From: Candidatus Accumulibacter regalis
Lineage (GTDB): Bacteria > Pseudomonadota > Gammaproteobacteria > Burkholderiales > Rhodocyclaceae
Assembly: GCA_000585075.1 (NCBI GenBank)
Contig: JEMY01000004.1
Location: forward strand, 186,001-250,000
DNA: 64,000 nt
Direction: 5' to 3'
Shown here one piece after another: positions 52,377 through 63,629 of this stretch. The position numbers and the translations under genes are program-made. The notes under the pieces were generated by a model. That model worked only from the letters and a program-made list of their open reading frames with translations. It did not search any database and was not told the origin of the DNA. Within the stretch, counting starts at the first letter, position 1; each line of letters opens with the position of its first letter.

Positions 52377-54274
52377 GCGGTTTCTCCCGTCTTGCTGGTC
52401 GTGGACTCGACGTCGAGATCGTTGATATTGCGGCCGGCAAACGCCCGCCGGATCGACTTGTCCATTCGCCGTGCCGCAAAATCCTTGGTGTCGGCTTCGA
52501 GATCGTCCATCGCCAGCATGATCTGGCGGCGATTGTCGGCCAGCGCTGCGTTCTCGAGCTTGACGATGTCGTCCTCGACGCGTGCCAGTTCGTCGCTGGC
52601 GAGCAGTTCGCGGTCGACGGCGAGCGCCGCGCGCACCGCTTCCAGCAAGCGCTGCGCGTCGACCTGCGATTCCTTGAGCGCCCGCAGCTGTGCGTCGCCC
52701 TTGACGTGGGCCATCGAGTCCTTGAGCATGCCCGCGATTTCGTCGTCGGAAAGGCCGTACGAGGGTTTGACGACGATGCTCGCTTCGACTCCGGAAGCCT
52801 GTTCGCGGGCGGTCACCGCGAGCAGACCGTCGGCGTCGACCTGGAAAGCGACGCGGATGCGTGCCGAACCCGCGACCATCGGCGGGATGCCACGCAACTC
52901 GAAACGCGCCAGCGAACGGCAATCGCTGACCAGCTCGCGCTCACCCTGGACGACATGAATGGCCAGCGCCGTCTGACCGTCGCGGAAGGTCGTGAACTCC
53001 TGCGCGCGCGCCGTCGGAATCGTCGAATTGCGCGGAATGATCTTCTCCACCAGGCCCCCCATCGTTTCCAGGCCGAGCGATAGCGGAATCACGTCGAGCA
53101 GCAGCCAGTCGTCACCGGCCGCACGGTTGCCGGCCAGGAGATTGGCCTGCGTCGCGGCACCGATGGCCACGACCTTGTCGGGGTCGAGATTGTTGAGCGG
53201 GTCCTGCCGGAAGAACTCGCCAACCGCACGCTGTACCTGCGGCATGCGCGTCGCGCCACCGACCATGACCACGCCCTTGACGTCGCTGACCGACAGGCCG
53301 GCGTCGCGCAGCGCCTTCTTGACCGGCTGGATGGTCTTGGCCACCAGCGTCTGGCTGATCGCGGCAAAGATTTCGGTGGTCAGTTGCAGGTCCACCCGCT
53401 CGCCGCTGGTCAAGCGCGCAGCGATGGGCGCCGCACCGTGTACGGTCAGGTATTCCTTGGCTTCGCGTGCCCGCGCCAGCAACATGCTGGCGTCCTCGAC
53501 CGAGAGCGGCTTGAGGTCGGCCGCTTCGATAATCCAGCAAAATATGCGATGGTCGAAATCGTCGCCACCCAGCGCCGAGTCGCCGCCCGTCGCCAGGACC
53601 TCGAAGATTCCCCGCGACAGTCGGAGAATCGAGATATCGAAGGTACCCCCACCGAGGTCGTAAACGGCGTAGACACCCTCGGCGGCATTGTCCAGACCGT
53701 AGGCAATGGCTGCCGCGGTCGGCTCGTTGAGCAGGCGCAGAACCGGGAGGCCGGCGAGTTTCGCCGCGTCCTTGGTCGCTTGCCGCTGCGCCTCGTCGAA
53801 GTACGCCGGAACGGTGATCACCGCGCCAACCAGCGCGCCGCCCAGCGCGGCCTCGGCACGCAGGCGCAGCACGCGGAGAATGTCGGCGGAGACTTCCACC
53901 GGACTCTTCAGCCCGGCTGCGGTATGCAGGCGCAGCATCCCTGGACTGTCTTCGAAAACGTAAGGCATGGCTTCACGATTGGCGATGTCGGCGATCCCAC
54001 GGCCCATGAAGCGCTTGACCGAGGCAATGGTGTTGCGCGGGTCGAGCGCTTGCTGCGCCTGCGCCTCGTAGCCGACTTCGCTGTGACCGTCGCTGCGATA
54101 ACGAACGACCGAGGGCAGCAAGGGACGGCCGAGTTCGTCGCGAAGAACGACCGCCAGGCCGCTGCGCACGGTCGCCACCAGTGAATTGGTCGTCCCCAGG
54201 TCGATGCCGACCGCCAGCCGATGCTCGTGCGGCGCAGCTGACTCGCCGGGTTCCGCAATCTGTAGTAGCGCCAT
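52373..54274 (-). CDS. hscA: Hsp70-type chaperone HscA
   Basis: 633 residues. ATPase domain begins [15 protein letters not shown], with [12 protein letters not shown] and [14 protein letters not shown]; the substrate-binding domain starts near residue 390 ([14 protein letters not shown]). It binds the LPPVK motif of IscU, which is present in the neighbouring iscU, and works with HscB to transfer clusters. About 120 bases separate it from hscB. Confidence 0.96.
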   Translation of the reverse strand: MALLQIAEPGESAAPHEHRLAVGIDLGTTNSLVATVRSGLAVVLRDELGRPLLPSVVRYRSDGHSEVGYEAQAQQALDPRNTIASVKRFMGRGIADIANREAMPYVFEDSPGMLRLHTAAGLKSPVEVSADILRVLRLRAEAALGGALVGAVITVPAYFDEAQRQATKDAAKLAGLPVLRLLNEPTAAAIAYGLDNAAEGVYAVYDLGGGTFDISILRLSRGIFEVLATGGDSALGGDDFDHRIFCWIIEAADLKPLSVEDASMLLARAREAKEYLTVHGAAPIAARLTSGERVDLQLTTEIFAAISQTLVAKTIQPVKKALRDAGLSVSDVKGVVMVGGATRMPQVQRAVGEFFRQDPLNNLDPDKVVAIGAATQANLLAGNRAAGDDWLLLDVIPLSLGLETMGGLVEKIIPRNSTIPTARAQEFTTFRDGQTALAIHVVQGERELVSDCRSLARFELRGIPPMVAGSARIRVAFQVDADGLLAVTAREQASGVEASIVVKPSYGLSDDEIAGMLKDSMAHVKGDAQLRALKESQVDAQRLLEAVRAALAVDRELLASDELARVEDDIVKLENAALADNRRQIMLAMDDLEADTKDFAARRMDKSIRRAFAGRNINDLDVESTTSKTGETA

Positions 54275-54395
54275 GAGGAAATTGTGGTCCTGAGATTTGT
54301 TGCCGGTGTGAGGATAGGTTTTACGACGCGACGCAAGTTAACACCAGGTGACGCGACTGCCTTGCACTTGCTGCCTGCCGTTCAGGGGCAGCGAT

Positions 54396-54923
54396 TCACT
54401 CTTCGCAGGCGATCATTGCCTCGTCGAGTTCGACGAGCAGCTTCTCGATGAACATCAGGCGCCGGACGCGATCCGCCGCCTGCTCGAGGTCGTGAGCATC
54501 GTCGAGCAACGCGGCAAGTTCTTCATAACGTTTGCCGATGTCGTGCTGCAGGCGATGGTGCAGATGCTCGAGCTCGTGGTGCTCGCCCGCCGTCCGCGCT
54601 TCGGCCACTGCCTCGCGCCATTCCATCTGTTCGACGAGAAAATCGTTCGGCATCAAGACGTTGTTTTCGCTGCCGACGTCGTGATCGGCCAAATGCAGCA
54701 GGTATCGGGCACGCGAAAGCGGCTTCTTGAGCGTCTGATAGGCTTCATTGACCCGCGTCGCCCACTGCAGCGAAAGGCGGCGCTCGGCGTCGCCAGCGCC
54801 GGTGAAGCGATCGGGGTGGACCCTCGACTGCATCTCCAGATAGCGGCCATCGAGCAGTGGCGCGTCTAGCCGGAATCTGGCCGGAAGCTCGAACAGCGAG
54901 AAGTGATCGGTGTTGAAATCCAT
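54396..54923 (-). CDS. hscB: J-domain co-chaperone HscB
   Basis: 175 residues. The J-domain spans residues 1-75 with the HPD motif at residues 36-38 (SRVHPDRF); a C-terminal helical domain contacts IscU. Stimulates HscA ATPase. Confidence 0.94.
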   Translation of the reverse strand: MDFNTDHFSLFELPARFRLDAPLLDGRYLEMQSRVHPDRFTGAGDAERRLSLQWATRVNEAYQTLKKPLSRARYLLHLADHDVGSENNVLMPNDFLVEQMEWREAVAEARTAGEHHELEHLHHRLQHDIGKRYEELAALLDDAHDLEQAADRVRRLMFIEKLLVELDEAMIACEE

Positions 54924-55016
54924 GCTTTTCGATCGCGGTGCGCGTCGGGGCAGGCAGCGAGCGGTCGACGGCTAGGCCACCACCGTCAACCACCGCCTAC
55001 TCAGCCCCGGGCAAGG

Positions 55017-55340
55017 TCAAACGTTGAAGCTTTCGCCGCAGCCACAGGCGTCCTTGACGTTCGGGTTGTTGAACTTGAAGCCTTCGTTGAGACCCTCGCG
55101 CGCGTAGTCAAGCTCGGTGCCGTCGAGATAAGGCATGCTTTTCGGATCGACGAGTACCCTGACGCCGTGCGATTCGAACTCGACATCGTCCGGTTGCGCG
55201 CTATCGGCGAACTCGAGCTTGTAGGCCATGCCCGAGCAGCCACTGGTGCGTACACCAAGGCGCAGGCCGATGCCTTTGCCGCGCTTGACCATGTAATTGG
55301 CGACGTGGCTGGCGGCCCTTTCGGAAAGCGTCACTGCCAT
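55017..55340 (-). CDS. iscA: A-type Fe-S carrier IscA
   Basis: 107 residues. [17 protein letters not shown] and DACGCGESF supply the three invariant cysteines. It carries Fe-S clusters to target proteins. It lies 53 bases after iscU. Confidence 0.96.
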   Translation of the reverse strand: MAVTLSERAASHVANYMVKRGKGIGLRLGVRTSGCSGMAYKLEFADSAQPDDVEFESHGVRVLVDPKSMPYLDGTELDYAREGLNEGFKFNNPNVKDACGCGESFNV

Positions 55341-55392
55341 GGAAACCTCCTGCTGTAATTGCGTTTGCGGTTCTGTGATTGCTGCCGCCCGC

Positions 55393-55788
55393 TCAGCCGG
55401 CAGCCTGATCAACGTGCTTTTTCTTGTAGTCGGCGACCGCCGCCTTGATCGCGTCCTCGGCGAGAATCGAGCAGTGGATTTTCACGGGCGGCAAAGCCAG
55501 TTCTTCGGCGATCTGGGTGTTCTTGATATCCAGAGCCTGATCCACGGTCTTACCCTTGACCCACTCGGTGACCAGCGACGACGAGGCGATCGCCGAACCG
55601 CAGCCGTAGGTCTTGAACTTGGCGTCTTCGATGACGCCGCCCTTGCCGACCTTGATCTGCAGCTTCATGACGTCGCCACACGCCGGCGCACCGACCATGC
55701 CGGTGGCGACGCCCTCGTCTTCCTTGCCAAACGAGCCGACGTTGCGTGGATTCTCATAGTGATCCAGAACTTTTACGCTGTATGCCAT
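55393..55788 (-). CDS. iscU: Fe-S cluster scaffold IscU
   Basis: 131 residues. Cys37 (GAPACGDV), Cys63 ([11 protein letters not shown]) and Cys106 ([11 protein letters not shown]) are the cluster ligands, with Asp39. LPPVK just before Cys106 is the HscA-binding peptide. Between iscS and iscA. Confidence 0.97.
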   Translation of the reverse strand: MAYSVKVLDHYENPRNVGSFGKEDEGVATGMVGAPACGDVMKLQIKVGKGGVIEDAKFKTYGCGSAIASSSLVTEWVKGKTVDQALDIKNTQIAEELALPPVKIHCSILAEDAIKAAVADYKKKHVDQAAG

Positions 55789-55819
55789 GATGATTCTCCT
55801 TGATTCCTTGTATGTCTTG

Positions 55820-57031
55820 TCAATGAGCGGCCCACTGGACCGTACTCAAATCGACGCCGTCCTGGACCATTTCCCACAGCGGCGAAAGCTCGCGCAGCCG
55901 GCTGATCTTCTCGTGCAGCAGCTTGATCGCGTAGTCGACCTCTTCCTCGCTGGTGAAACGACCGAGGGTGAAACGGATCGAGCTGTGCGCCAGTTCGTCC
56001 TCGCGGCCGAGGGCGCGCAGCACGTACGAAGGTTCGAGCGATGCCGAGGTGCACGCCGATCCCGACGACACTGCTAGGTCCTTGACCGCCATCAGCAGCG
56101 ACTCGCCTTCGACGTAGGCAAAACTGATGTTCAGATTGTGGGGAACACGCTGCTCCATGTCACCGTTGACATAGACCTCTTCGATGTCCGACAGCCCCTT
56201 GTACAGGCGGTCGCGGAGCATGCGGATACGCTCGTTCTCGGCGCCCATCTCCAGACGTGCGAGACGGAAAGCCTCACCCATGCCGACGATCTGATGCGTC
56301 GCCAGCGTGCCGGAACGGAAGCCACGTTCGTGACCGCCGCCATGCATCTGTGCGGTCAGGCGAATGCGCGGCTTGCGGCGCACGTAGAGCGCGCCAATGC
56401 CTTTCGGGCCATAGGTCTTGTGTGCCGAAAAACTCATCAGATCGACTTTCAGCGTCGCCAGATCGATGACCACCTTGCCGGTCGCCTGTGCCGCATCGAC
56501 GTGAAAGATGATTCCCCTGGCACGGCAGATTTCGCCGATCTCGGCGATCGGCTGGATGACACCGATCTCGTTGTTGACCATCATCACCGACACCAGAATG
56601 GTGTCCGGACGCAAGGCTGCCTTGAAGACCTCGAGGTCAACCAGGCCGTTGTCCTGGACGTCGAGGTAGCTCACTTCGAAACCGAGACGTTCGAGTTCGC
56701 GACAGGTATCGAGCACCGCCTTGTGCTCGGTCTTCACCGTCACCAGGTGCTTGCCCTTTCCAGCATAGAACTGTGCGGCTCCCTTGAGGGCCAGATTGTT
56801 CGACTCGGTGGCGCCGGAAGTCCAGACGATTTCCTTGCTGTCGGCGTTGACCAGCCTGGCCACTTCCTCGCGCGCTTCTTCGACCGCCGCCTCGGTTTCC
56901 CAGCCGAAGGCATGCGACCGCGAGGCCGGATTGCCGAATTTCTCGACCAGATAGGGAATCATCTTTTCGGCGACGCGCGGATCGACCGGCGTGGTCGCCG
57001 AATAATCGAGATAGATGGGCAGTTTCAGCAT
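55820..57031 (-). CDS. iscS: Cysteine desulfurase IscS
   Basis: 403 residues. [18 protein letters not shown] holds the PLP Lys; the mobile catalytic loop [21 protein letters not shown] contains the persulfide Cys. The full length and C-terminus match IscS. It supplies sulfur to IscU and tRNA thiolation. Placed after a second NifS-like gene. Confidence 0.97.
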   Translation of the reverse strand: MLKLPIYLDYSATTPVDPRVAEKMIPYLVEKFGNPASRSHAFGWETEAAVEEAREEVARLVNADSKEIVWTSGATESNNLALKGAAQFYAGKGKHLVTVKTEHKAVLDTCRELERLGFEVSYLDVQDNGLVDLEVFKAALRPDTILVSVMMVNNEIGVIQPIAEIGEICRARGIIFHVDAAQATGKVVIDLATLKVDLMSFSAHKTYGPKGIGALYVRRKPRIRLTAQMHGGGHERGFRSGTLATHQIVGMGEAFRLARLEMGAENERIRMLRDRLYKGLSDIEEVYVNGDMEQRVPHNLNISFAYVEGESLLMAVKDLAVSSGSACTSASLEPSYVLRALGREDELAHSSIRFTLGRFTSEEEVDYAIKLLHEKISRLRELSPLWEMVQDGVDLSTVQWAAH

Positions 57032-57144
57032 TGCTCTTGCTCCGGTGTGTACAGGTTGCGTGCTACGCGTGACTCTTGACTCGTTATCCTGCTGGTTTGT
57101 TCCACTTCTTTGTCCCGCTTTCCAGACCCATTTACGCTGACTGT

Positions 57145-58302
57145 TCAGACGACCATTGCGGTCAGTTGCTGCAATCTGAGCATCGTGGCCTGCAACGCCG
57201 CCAGAAATCCATCGACGTGTGCGGCGCTATTGCCAACCCCCAGGCTGACCCGCACGGCACCGCGTGCCAGCTCTGCTTCGACACCCATCGCCCGCAATAC
57301 ATGCGACGGCTCCGGGTTGGCACTCGAACAGGCGGCACCGCTGGCCAGCGCATAACCGGCGCGGTCGAGCTGGCCGACCAGGGTCTCGCCGTCGATGTCG
57401 CGAAAGGCGAAGTAGACGGTGTTCGGCAAGCGCTCGGCGGCCCGGCCAAAAAGCGTCGCGCCGAGGGCGACAAGGCCACGCTCGAGTTGCTCGCGGAGCA
57501 CCCGCAGGCGCGGCGCCAGGTCGGCGAGACGTGCTGCCGCCAATTCACAGGCAACGCCAAAACCGACGATTGCCGCCACATTCTCGGTACCCGAACGCAA
57601 GCCACGCTCATGACCGCCACCCGCGATCAGCGGCTCGATGTCGAGTCGCTTGTCGAGGATCAGCGCGGCCGCACCCTTGGGGCCGCCGATCTTGTGCGCC
57701 GACACGCTGAGGGCATTGACGCCGGCGGCGTTGAGGCGGCGAAAATCGACGGCCATCTTGCCCACCGCCTGCACTGCGTCGCTATGAAACCAGGCCCCCG
57801 CCGCTCGCGCCTGCGTGGCCAGCGATTCGATGTCCTGCACGACGCCGGTCTCGTTGTTGGCCAGCATCACCGAGACGATGCTCGGCCGCTCCGCCATCAG
57901 CGTCTGGAATTTCGCCCCATCGATGCGTCCGGCGGCGTCCACCGCCAGCTTGTGCAGCGTCCAGCCACGCTTGCGCAGCTGCTCGGCAGGCCTGATCACG
58001 CAAGGGTGCTCGATCGCGCTGACCACCAGCACGCCGGGTTTCAGACACGCGGCCGCGCCCTTGATCAGCAGGTTGTTGGCTTCCGAACCGCCACTGGTGA
58101 ACACCACCTCGCTGGCATGCGCACCGACCGCCGCCGCCACCTTGCTACGCGCCTCGTCGATCGCTCGCCGCGCCCCCCGACCATACTCATGGCGACTCGA
58201 GGCATTGCCGCAGAGGCCGGCAAGATAGGGCAGCATCGCTTCGACCACCGCCGGATCGGCGGGAGTCGTTGCGTTGTGATCGAGATAGACGGGAGCGAAC
58301 AC
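57145..58302 (-). CDS. Second NifS/IscS-like cysteine desulfurase
   Basis: 385 residues. PLP Lys in [18 protein letters not shown]; catalytic Cys loop [36 protein letters not shown] near the start. It belongs to the same family as IscS but is clearly diverged (N-terminus [20 protein letters not shown]). It sits between iscR and iscS, 30 bases after iscR. Such duplicates in isc loci are seen in some betaproteobacteria; whether it feeds IscU or another scaffold is unknown. Confidence 0.92.
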   Translation of the reverse strand: MFAPVYLDHNATTPADPAVVEAMLPYLAGLCGNASSRHEYGRGARRAIDEARSKVAAAVGAHASEVVFTSGGSEANNLLIKGAAACLKPGVLVVSAIEHPCVIRPAEQLRKRGWTLHKLAVDAAGRIDGAKFQTLMAERPSIVSVMLANNETGVVQDIESLATQARAAGAWFHSDAVQAVGKMAVDFRRLNAAGVNALSVSAHKIGGPKGAAALILDKRLDIEPLIAGGGHERGLRSGTENVAAIVGFGVACELAAARLADLAPRLRVLREQLERGLVALGATLFGRAAERLPNTVYFAFRDIDGETLVGQLDRAGYALASGAACSSANPEPSHVLRAMGVEAELARGAVRVSLGVGNSAAHVDGFLAALQATMLRLQQLTAMVV

Positions 58303-58332
58303 GGCGGCGGGCGAAGTCTTCCAGTTCCGGAT

Positions 58333-58824
58333 CTAGCGGCCGAAAGCGACGACTTTGGCGCGCTGCCGAGCACTCGTTCGCCGCTCGTCATGCAGGACAG
58401 CGACGTCGCCGCCACCCTTGCTCACCTGCTGTGCGACGAGGTCGGCCAAGGTCACCGAAGTCAGGTAGTCGAACATCTTGACGTTCAGCGTCGCCCACAG
58501 GTCGTGGGTCATGCAGCGCTCTTCGTCGTGGCAGTTCTCGCGACCACCGCACTGGGTGGCGTCCAGCGGCTCGTCGACGGCGCGAATGATGTCGGCGACG
58601 GTCATCGCGCTGGTGGGTCGCGCCAGGCAATAGCCCCCACCCGGGCCACGCACGCTGCCGACCAGCTGATGGCGACGCAACTTGCCGAACAACTGCTCCA
58701 GGTAAGACAGCGAAATCTTTTGACGCTCGCTGATGCCAGCCAGAGATACCGGCCCTTCACTGCAGCGCAGGGCCAGGTCGATCATCGCCGTCACTGCGAA
58801 ACGTCCTTTGGTCGTCAGTCTCAT
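58333..58824 (-). CDS. iscR: Rrf2-family regulator IscR
   Basis: 163 residues. N-terminal winged helix (MRLTTKGRFAVTAMIDLAL; SLSYLEQLFGKLRRHQLVGSVRGPGGGY). Cluster ligands Cys92, Cys98 and Cys104 with His107 occur at exactly the E. coli numbering. It senses Fe-S supply and represses the isc operon when holding a [2Fe-2S] cluster. Two type-1-like operators lie upstream. Confidence 0.97.
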   Translation of the reverse strand: MRLTTKGRFAVTAMIDLALRCSEGPVSLAGISERQKISLSYLEQLFGKLRRHQLVGSVRGPGGGYCLARPTSAMTVADIIRAVDEPLDATQCGGRENCHDEERCMTHDLWATLNVKMFDYLTSVTLADLVAQQVSKGGGDVAVLHDERRTSARQRAKVVAFGR

Positions 58825-58855
58825 GCTTCCTCCTCCAATGCCACGATTACTAATA

Positions 58856-58928
58856 ATTGTTGATTAAATTACTACACTATCCACTCTAGTGACCGCTCGC
58901 TTATTAGTCAACTATTTTACTCAAGTAT
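58856..58928 (-). promoter_or_regulatory. iscR promoter with two IscR type-1-like operators
   Basis: On the minus strand, the 25-base site at 58904-58928 starts ATACTTGAGTAAAATAGTTG and agrees with the type-1 consensus at 22 of 25 positions. A second at 58856-58880 starts ATAGTGTAGTAATTTAATCA and agrees at 20. Between them lie a -35 (TTGACT, 58906-58911) inside the first site and a -10 (TAGAGT) 17 bases on. Two sites around the promoter resemble E. coli iscR. The first site overlaps the cysE stop codon. Confidence 0.7.
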
Positions 58929-59656
58929 TGCGGATCGAACCGATCCGCCGTTGCCAGGTCGCCATTGACGTGCACGCCGGCGTCTTCGAGTTTCTTGAGC
59001 AACAGTTCAAAGCGCCGATCGGCGTCTGCCGCGTGATCGAGCAAACCGTGAATCGCCTTGGCCAGCGGGTCATCCTGATTGGTGGCCAGCGCATACGCCG
59101 AGAAACCGAGCTGCCCGGCCATCTGCTCGCGCTTCTGATCCTGCTCGTTGTCGATGATCCGCGCCGGATTGCCGACCGCCGTCGCCCCGCTCGGGACGTT
59201 CTTGACAACTACCGCATTGGAACCGACCTTGGCCGACGCGCCGACGGTAATCGGCCCGAGCACCTGTGCCCCGGCGCCGATCACCACACCATCCGCCAGC
59301 GTTGGATGGCGCTTGCCCTTGTTCCACGAGGTGCCCCCCAGGGTGACGCCATGGTAGAGCGTCACATCGTTGCCGATGACCGCCGTTTCGCCGATCACCA
59401 CTCCCATCCCGTGATCGATGAACAGGCGCCGACCGATGGTCGCGCCAGGATGGATTTCAATACCGGTGAAGAAGCGTCCGAGATGCGAGACCAGGCGGCC
59501 CGGCCAGCGCAGACCGCGCGTCCACAGCCAGTGCGCAAGACGATGCAGGGCGATGGCATGCACGCCGGGATAACAGGTCAGCACCTCCCAGAAGGTGCGC
59601 GCGGCGGGATCACGATTGAAAACTGACTGGATGTCTTCGCGAAGACGGCTGAACAT
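58904..59656 (-). CDS. cysE: Serine O-acetyltransferase
   Basis: 250 residues. Left-handed beta-helix with hexapeptide repeats: [49 protein letters not shown] and [21 protein letters not shown]. The helical N-terminal domain contains [24 protein letters not shown]. It makes O-acetylserine, the cysteine precursor, next to the operon that consumes cysteine sulfur for clusters. IscR-like sites bracket the gene. Confidence 0.95.
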   Translation of the reverse strand: MFSRLREDIQSVFNRDPAARTFWEVLTCYPGVHAIALHRLAHWLWTRGLRWPGRLVSHLGRFFTGIEIHPGATIGRRLFIDHGMGVVIGETAVIGNDVTLYHGVTLGGTSWNKGKRHPTLADGVVIGAGAQVLGPITVGASAKVGSNAVVVKNVPSGATAVGNPARIIDNEQDQKREQMAGQLGFSAYALATNQDDPLAKAIHGLLDHAADADRRFELLLKKLEDAGVHVNGDLATADRFDPQYLSKIVD

Positions 59657-59693
59657 GGAAAGAAAGTCCTTGAACGATGAGCGCGATTATACA

Positions 59694-59718
59694 ATACCGC
59701 ACTATTTTAGTACACTAC
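59694..59718 (-). promoter_or_regulatory. IscR type-1-like site and promoter of cysE
   Basis: The minus strand starts GTAGTGTACTAAAATAGTGC and matches the IscR type-1 consensus at 20 of 25 positions. It overlaps the trmJ stop codon. A perfect -10 TATAAT (59686-59691 on the opposite strand) lies beyond, with -35 TGTACT inside the site at 17 bases. Confidence 0.55.
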
Positions 59719-60523
59719 TTCCGGCACTGGTTCCGACACTTCCGCCCGGCGCCGGCCCCGCTCCCGCCGTGCGTTCAACCGCGTCGAGCAGCCCACGCAG
59801 GATGTTTATCTCGTCGCGCTCGAGCTCGGCGCGCCCGAACAGTCGGCGCAGCTTGGGCAGCAGCCGTCGCGGTCGCTGCGGATCGAGAAAACCACTGCTC
59901 ACCATTACCCGTTCGAGGTGCCGATAGAAGCGCTCGACGTCCTCGTGCGGCGCCGGCGGCGAGGCGAAGGGCACGGCGCGGGCAAGCACCGGCGGGCGAC
60001 CGTCGAAGGCGGCCAGGCGCAGCTCATAGCACAGCAGCTGCACCGCAGAAGCCAGATTCAGCGAGCTGTAGTCGGGATTCGCGGGGATGAACACCGTCCG
60101 CTGGCAGCGCTGCACCTCGCTATTCGACAGGCCAGCGGTCTCGTTACCGAAGAGCAGCGCCACCTCGCCCTCGCCGGCCCAGGCGAGAATGTCGTTGGCC
60201 GCCTCACGCGCCGGCATCGCAGGTGGCCCGAGGTTGCGCTGCCGCGCCGAGAGCGCGTACACCTGCACCGTCCCGACCAGCGCCTCGTCGAGGCTGCTGC
60301 ACACCTGCGCCTGCTCGAGAATGTCGTCGGCGTCGGCCGCGCGCGCCACTGCCTGCGGGTCCGGGAAGTGCTTCGGATTGACCAGCAGCAGACGCGACAG
60401 ACCCATGGTCTTCATCGCGCGCGCGGCAGCGCCGATATTGCCCGGGTGACTGGTATGCGAGAGGACGACGCGAATCCGCGACAGCGGCGAGCCGGAAGAA
60501 TGCGACCCTGGGGGTCTGTTCAT
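59702..60523 (-). CDS. trmJ: tRNA (cytidine/uridine-32-2'-O)-methyltransferase, TrmJ type
   Basis: 273 residues. SPOUT fold: [36 protein letters not shown] (motif 1), [15 protein letters not shown] (motif 2), and [26 protein letters not shown] (motif 3, the trefoil knot). It methylates ribose at position 32 of the anticodon loop with S-adenosylmethionine. Immediately upstream of cysE-iscR in E. coli-like order (trmJ-iscR). Confidence 0.95.
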   Translation of the reverse strand: MNRPPGSHSSGSPLSRIRVVLSHTSHPGNIGAAARAMKTMGLSRLLLVNPKHFPDPQAVARAADADDILEQAQVCSSLDEALVGTVQVYALSARQRNLGPPAMPAREAANDILAWAGEGEVALLFGNETAGLSNSEVQRCQRTVFIPANPDYSSLNLASAVQLLCYELRLAAFDGRPPVLARAVPFASPPAPHEDVERFYRHLERVMVSSGFLDPQRPRRLLPKLRRLFGRAELERDEINILRGLLDAVERTAGAGPAPGGSVGTSAGSSVLK

Positions 60524-60586
60524 ATTAGAATCGGGGTCCTCTACACCAATCGGGCGGCATCAACCGCCCGTCGCGTCTTCAAAATC

Positions 60587-61396
60587 ATGCATCCAGCTCT
60601 GAACATCATCATCAAGGCGGCGCGTCGCGCCAGCCAGATCATCAACCGTGCCGCACTCGATCTCGAGCACCTGCAGATCACCACCAAACGCCAGAGCGAC
60701 TTCGTCACCGAAGTGGACAAGGCGGCCGAGGCGGCGATCATCGACATCCTGCGCGAGGCCTATCCCGAATACGGCATTTTAGCAGAAGAGTCCGGCCTGA
60801 CAGCCGGCCAGGGCGGCGGCAGCGAGTATCAGTGGATCATCGACCCACTCGACGGGACGACCAATTTCATCCACGGCTTTCCCCAGTACGCCATCTCGAT
60901 TGCCCTCGCCTACCGCGGGCAGGTCACGCAAGCGGTGGTCTACGATCCGGTGCGCAACGAGATGTTCACCGCCAGCAAGGGCGGCGGCGCCTTCCTCAAC
61001 GACCGCCGCATCCGCGTCAGCAAGTGCCTGAAGCTGGAACAGGCCCTGCTTGGCACCGGCTTCCCCTACCGCATGTACGACCACATCGACGCCTACCTGC
61101 GCATCTTCAAGGAACTGGCGCAGAAAACCGCCGGCATGCGCCGCCCGGGCGCCGCCGCGCTCGACCTCGCCTACGTCGCCTGCGGACGCTTCGACGGCTT
61201 CTGGGAGTTCGGCCTGTCGCCCTGGGACATGGCCGGCGGCGCGCTGCTCATCTCCGAAGCCGGCGGCCTGGTCAGCGACCTCGCCGGCAACGAAACCTAC
61301 CTCCAGTCCGGCAACCTCGTCGCCGGCACGCCGAAAGTCTTCGCGCAGCTGCTGCAGGTCATCGACAGCCATCGCACACCGGGGCTGGAAGCCTGA
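60587..61396 (+). CDS. suhB: Inositol monophosphatase family protein SuhB
   Basis: 269 residues. Metal sites: Asp/Glu in EVDKAAE, Glu pair in [19 protein letters not shown], and [17 protein letters not shown]. SuhB also acts in rRNA antitermination in E. coli. Divergent from trmJ with a 63-base gap; start 60587. Confidence 0.95.
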   Translation: MHPALNIIIKAARRASQIINRAALDLEHLQITTKRQSDFVTEVDKAAEAAIIDILREAYPEYGILAEESGLTAGQGGGSEYQWIIDPLDGTTNFIHGFPQYAISIALAYRGQVTQAVVYDPVRNEMFTASKGGGAFLNDRRIRVSKCLKLEQALLGTGFPYRMYDHIDAYLRIFKELAQKTAGMRRPGAAALDLAYVACGRFDGFWEFGLSPWDMAGGALLISEAGGLVSDLAGNETYLQSGNLVAGTPKVFAQLLQVIDSHRTPGLEA

Positions 61397-61556
61397 AATC
61401 CGTGCGCGAGGCCCTCTGAGACACGCTTCCTGAGTCCCTCGACCGCTCCGTAAGAGTCTCCGCCGTGGAAATCGGTCGGAGACCGCGAGGCTCCCTCAGA
61501 GAATCCCTCGGCTGGCCCCCGGCCGCTTGCGTGGTACTGGCGAGAACGCGTCCGGG
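61397..61556. other. Intergenic region between convergent suhB and ald
   Basis: 160 bases with several imperfect GC-rich inverted repeats around CCCTCGAC and GGAGACCGCGAGG; possibly termination. No strong T-tract. Confidence 0.35.
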
Positions 61557-62675
61557 TCAGGCGGCGATCACCGACAGCGCATCGTGGTAGTCGTACTTGA
61601 GGTCGTCGGCGACCTCACGGCAGGTGACCTTGCCGAAAGCGACGTTCAAGCCGTTGCGCAGGTGCTCGTTATCCTTCAGCGCCTGCCGCCAGCCCTTGTC
61701 GGCAATCTGCAGTGCGAAAGGCAGCGTGGCATTGTTGAGCGCGTAGGTCGAGGTACGCGGCACGCCGCCGGGCATATTGGCGACGCAGTAGTGCACGACG
61801 TTGCCGACCATGTAGGTCGGGTCGGCGTGCGTCGTCGCGCGGGCCGTCTCGCAGCAGCCGCCCTGGTCGATAGCGACGTCGACGATCACCGACCCCGGCT
61901 TCATGTCATCGACCAGCTGACGGGTGATCAGCTTCGGCGCCGCCGCACCCGGGATGAGCACGCCGCCGATCACAAGATCGGCGCGCAGCACGTGATGCTC
62001 GACGTTGTCGCGGTTCGAAAAGACGGTGATCACGCGCGCGCCGAGCAGCCTGTCCATGCGCCGCAGGACATCGAGATTGCGATCGATGACCACCACCTGC
62101 GCACCGGTGCCGACGGCGATCTGCGCGGCGTTCGAGCCAACGACACCACCGCCGAGAATGACGATCTTCGCCGATGGCACGCCGGCGACGCCGCCGAGCA
62201 GGATACCCATGCCGCCGTGCGCCTTCTCGAGGCAATAGGCACCGGCCTGGATCGACAGGCGCCCGGCGACTTCCGACATCGGCGCCAGCAACGGCAGGCC
62301 GCCGCCCGGCTGGGTGACCGTTTCATAGGCGATGCATACCGCGCCGCTGCTCACCAGGTCGGCACACTGCGCGGGATCGGGCGCTAGGTGCAGGTAGGTG
62401 TACAGAATCTGTCCTTCGCGCAACATCGCGCGCTCGCCGGCCTGCGGCTCCTTGACCTTGATGATCATCTCGGCGCTGGCAAAGATCTCCGCGGCGGTCG
62501 CGGCAATCGTCGCTCCGGCCTTCTCGTAGACCTCGTCAGCGGCACCGATGCCCGCGCCAGCGCCAGTCTCAACACTTACCGGGTGACCGTGGGCGACCAT
62601 CTCGCGAACCGATGACGGGGTCAGCCCAACGCGGTATTCGTGGTTCTTTATCTCCTTGGGTACGCCGATGTGCAT
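61557..62675 (-). CDS. ald: Alanine dehydrogenase
   Basis: 372 residues. Starts [20 protein letters not shown], with KVKEPQ as the catalytic Lys region, HLAPDP with the active His, and the Rossmann motif [17 protein letters not shown]. It oxidises L-alanine to pyruvate and ammonia with NAD+, or runs in reverse for ammonium capture. No linked regulator (e.g. Lrp) is adjacent. Confidence 0.96.
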   Translation of the reverse strand: MHIGVPKEIKNHEYRVGLTPSSVREMVAHGHPVSVETGAGAGIGAADEVYEKAGATIAATAAEIFASAEMIIKVKEPQAGERAMLREGQILYTYLHLAPDPAQCADLVSSGAVCIAYETVTQPGGGLPLLAPMSEVAGRLSIQAGAYCLEKAHGGMGILLGGVAGVPSAKIVILGGGVVGSNAAQIAVGTGAQVVVIDRNLDVLRRMDRLLGARVITVFSNRDNVEHHVLRADLVIGGVLIPGAAAPKLITRQLVDDMKPGSVIVDVAIDQGGCCETARATTHADPTYMVGNVVHYCVANMPGGVPRTSTYALNNATLPFALQIADKGWRQALKDNEHLRNGLNVAFGKVTCREVADDLKYDYHDALSVIAA

Positions 62676-62951
62676 TTCTGTCTCCTCATGGTGGTATCGG
62701 GGCCGCTTATCTTAGGTCATTTCCGAATGGCGAACGGGTTTTTTCCGGCTCCTGAACCTGGCCGTCCGGCATCGTCGTGCGGGGCTTGCCCGGGCAGCAA
62801 CTTCCCTGCAACTGATCCCGATGCACGCCACCGGCGACGACGGCAGCAAGGCATGTGCAAGCCGCTGCACGCCTATCGCCGCCGCACGCTTGCGTATAAA
62901 CTGCCCTTCTCGAACCCGGCGCGACCAGCCTCCCAACGATTGCCGCAGCCA
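62676..62951. other. Divergent promoter region of ald and the sigma factor gene
   Basis: 275 bases. A -10-like TATAAA lies at 62894 toward the sigma gene. No repeat or small gene was seen. Confidence 0.4.
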
Positions 62952-63605
62952 ATGACCAGCAACCATCATCAGAGCATCGACGGCACGCCTACGGCAGACG
63001 CTGGCGGCCCTGCGCTCCCCCCCGCTGCCGGGACGATCGCCACGGAGCTGGACGGTTTTCGCCGCGAGATGCTGCGTTTCGCCGTCCTGCAATTGCGCGA
63101 CCAGGCGAGCGGCGAGGATGCCGTGCAGGAAACCATGCTCGCCGCGCTGCAAGGCGCCGATCGCTTTGCCGAGCGCGCCAAGTTGAAGACCTGGGTATTC
63201 TCGATTCTGCGCAACAAGATCGTCGACATCATCCGGCGGCGAGTTCGCGAACCCATCCACGAAGCGGTCGAACAGGAAGTCGACGACAGCGACTTCGACG
63301 CGCTGTTCAAGGGCAATGGCCACTGGCAACGCGACGCGCGGCCTTCGGACTGGGGAAATCCCGAAAAGAGCTTCGAAAACCGCAGCTTCTGGGCCGTCTT
63401 CGACGCCTGCCTGGAGCGCCTGCCGCCAGCCACCGCGCGGGTTTTCATGATGCGCGAGATCCTCGGCCTGGAAACCAGCGAAATCTGCCAGGAGTTGTCG
63501 ATGAGCACCAGCAACTGCTGGGTGATCCTGCATCGGGCACGCATGGCGCTGCGCCTGTGCCTCGAACAGAAGTGGTTCAGCGCCGGCGAACGTGCCCGCC
63601 CATGA
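62952..63605 (+). CDS. ECF-type RNA polymerase sigma factor
   Basis: 217 residues from ATG 62952. Region 2 is seen in LRFAVLQLRDQASGEDAVQETMLAAL and KLKTWVFSILRNKIVDIIRRR. A 45-residue acidic linker follows (EQEVDDSDFDALFKGNGHW). Region 4 is LPPATARVFMMREILGLETSEICQELSMSTSNCWVILHRARMALR. This layout matches the TIGR02943 sigma group. The usual small zinc-finger anti-sigma partner is not found downstream, where a convergent PhoX gene lies. Its regulon is unknown. Confidence 0.88.
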   Translation: MTSNHHQSIDGTPTADAGGPALPPAAGTIATELDGFRREMLRFAVLQLRDQASGEDAVQETMLAALQGADRFAERAKLKTWVFSILRNKIVDIIRRRVREPIHEAVEQEVDDSDFDALFKGNGHWQRDARPSDWGNPEKSFENRSFWAVFDACLERLPPATARVFMMREILGLETSEICQELSMSTSNCWVILHRARMALRLCLEQKWFSAGERARP

Positions 63606-63629
63606 ACTCGCCAGGAAGCGGTCTGCGCT

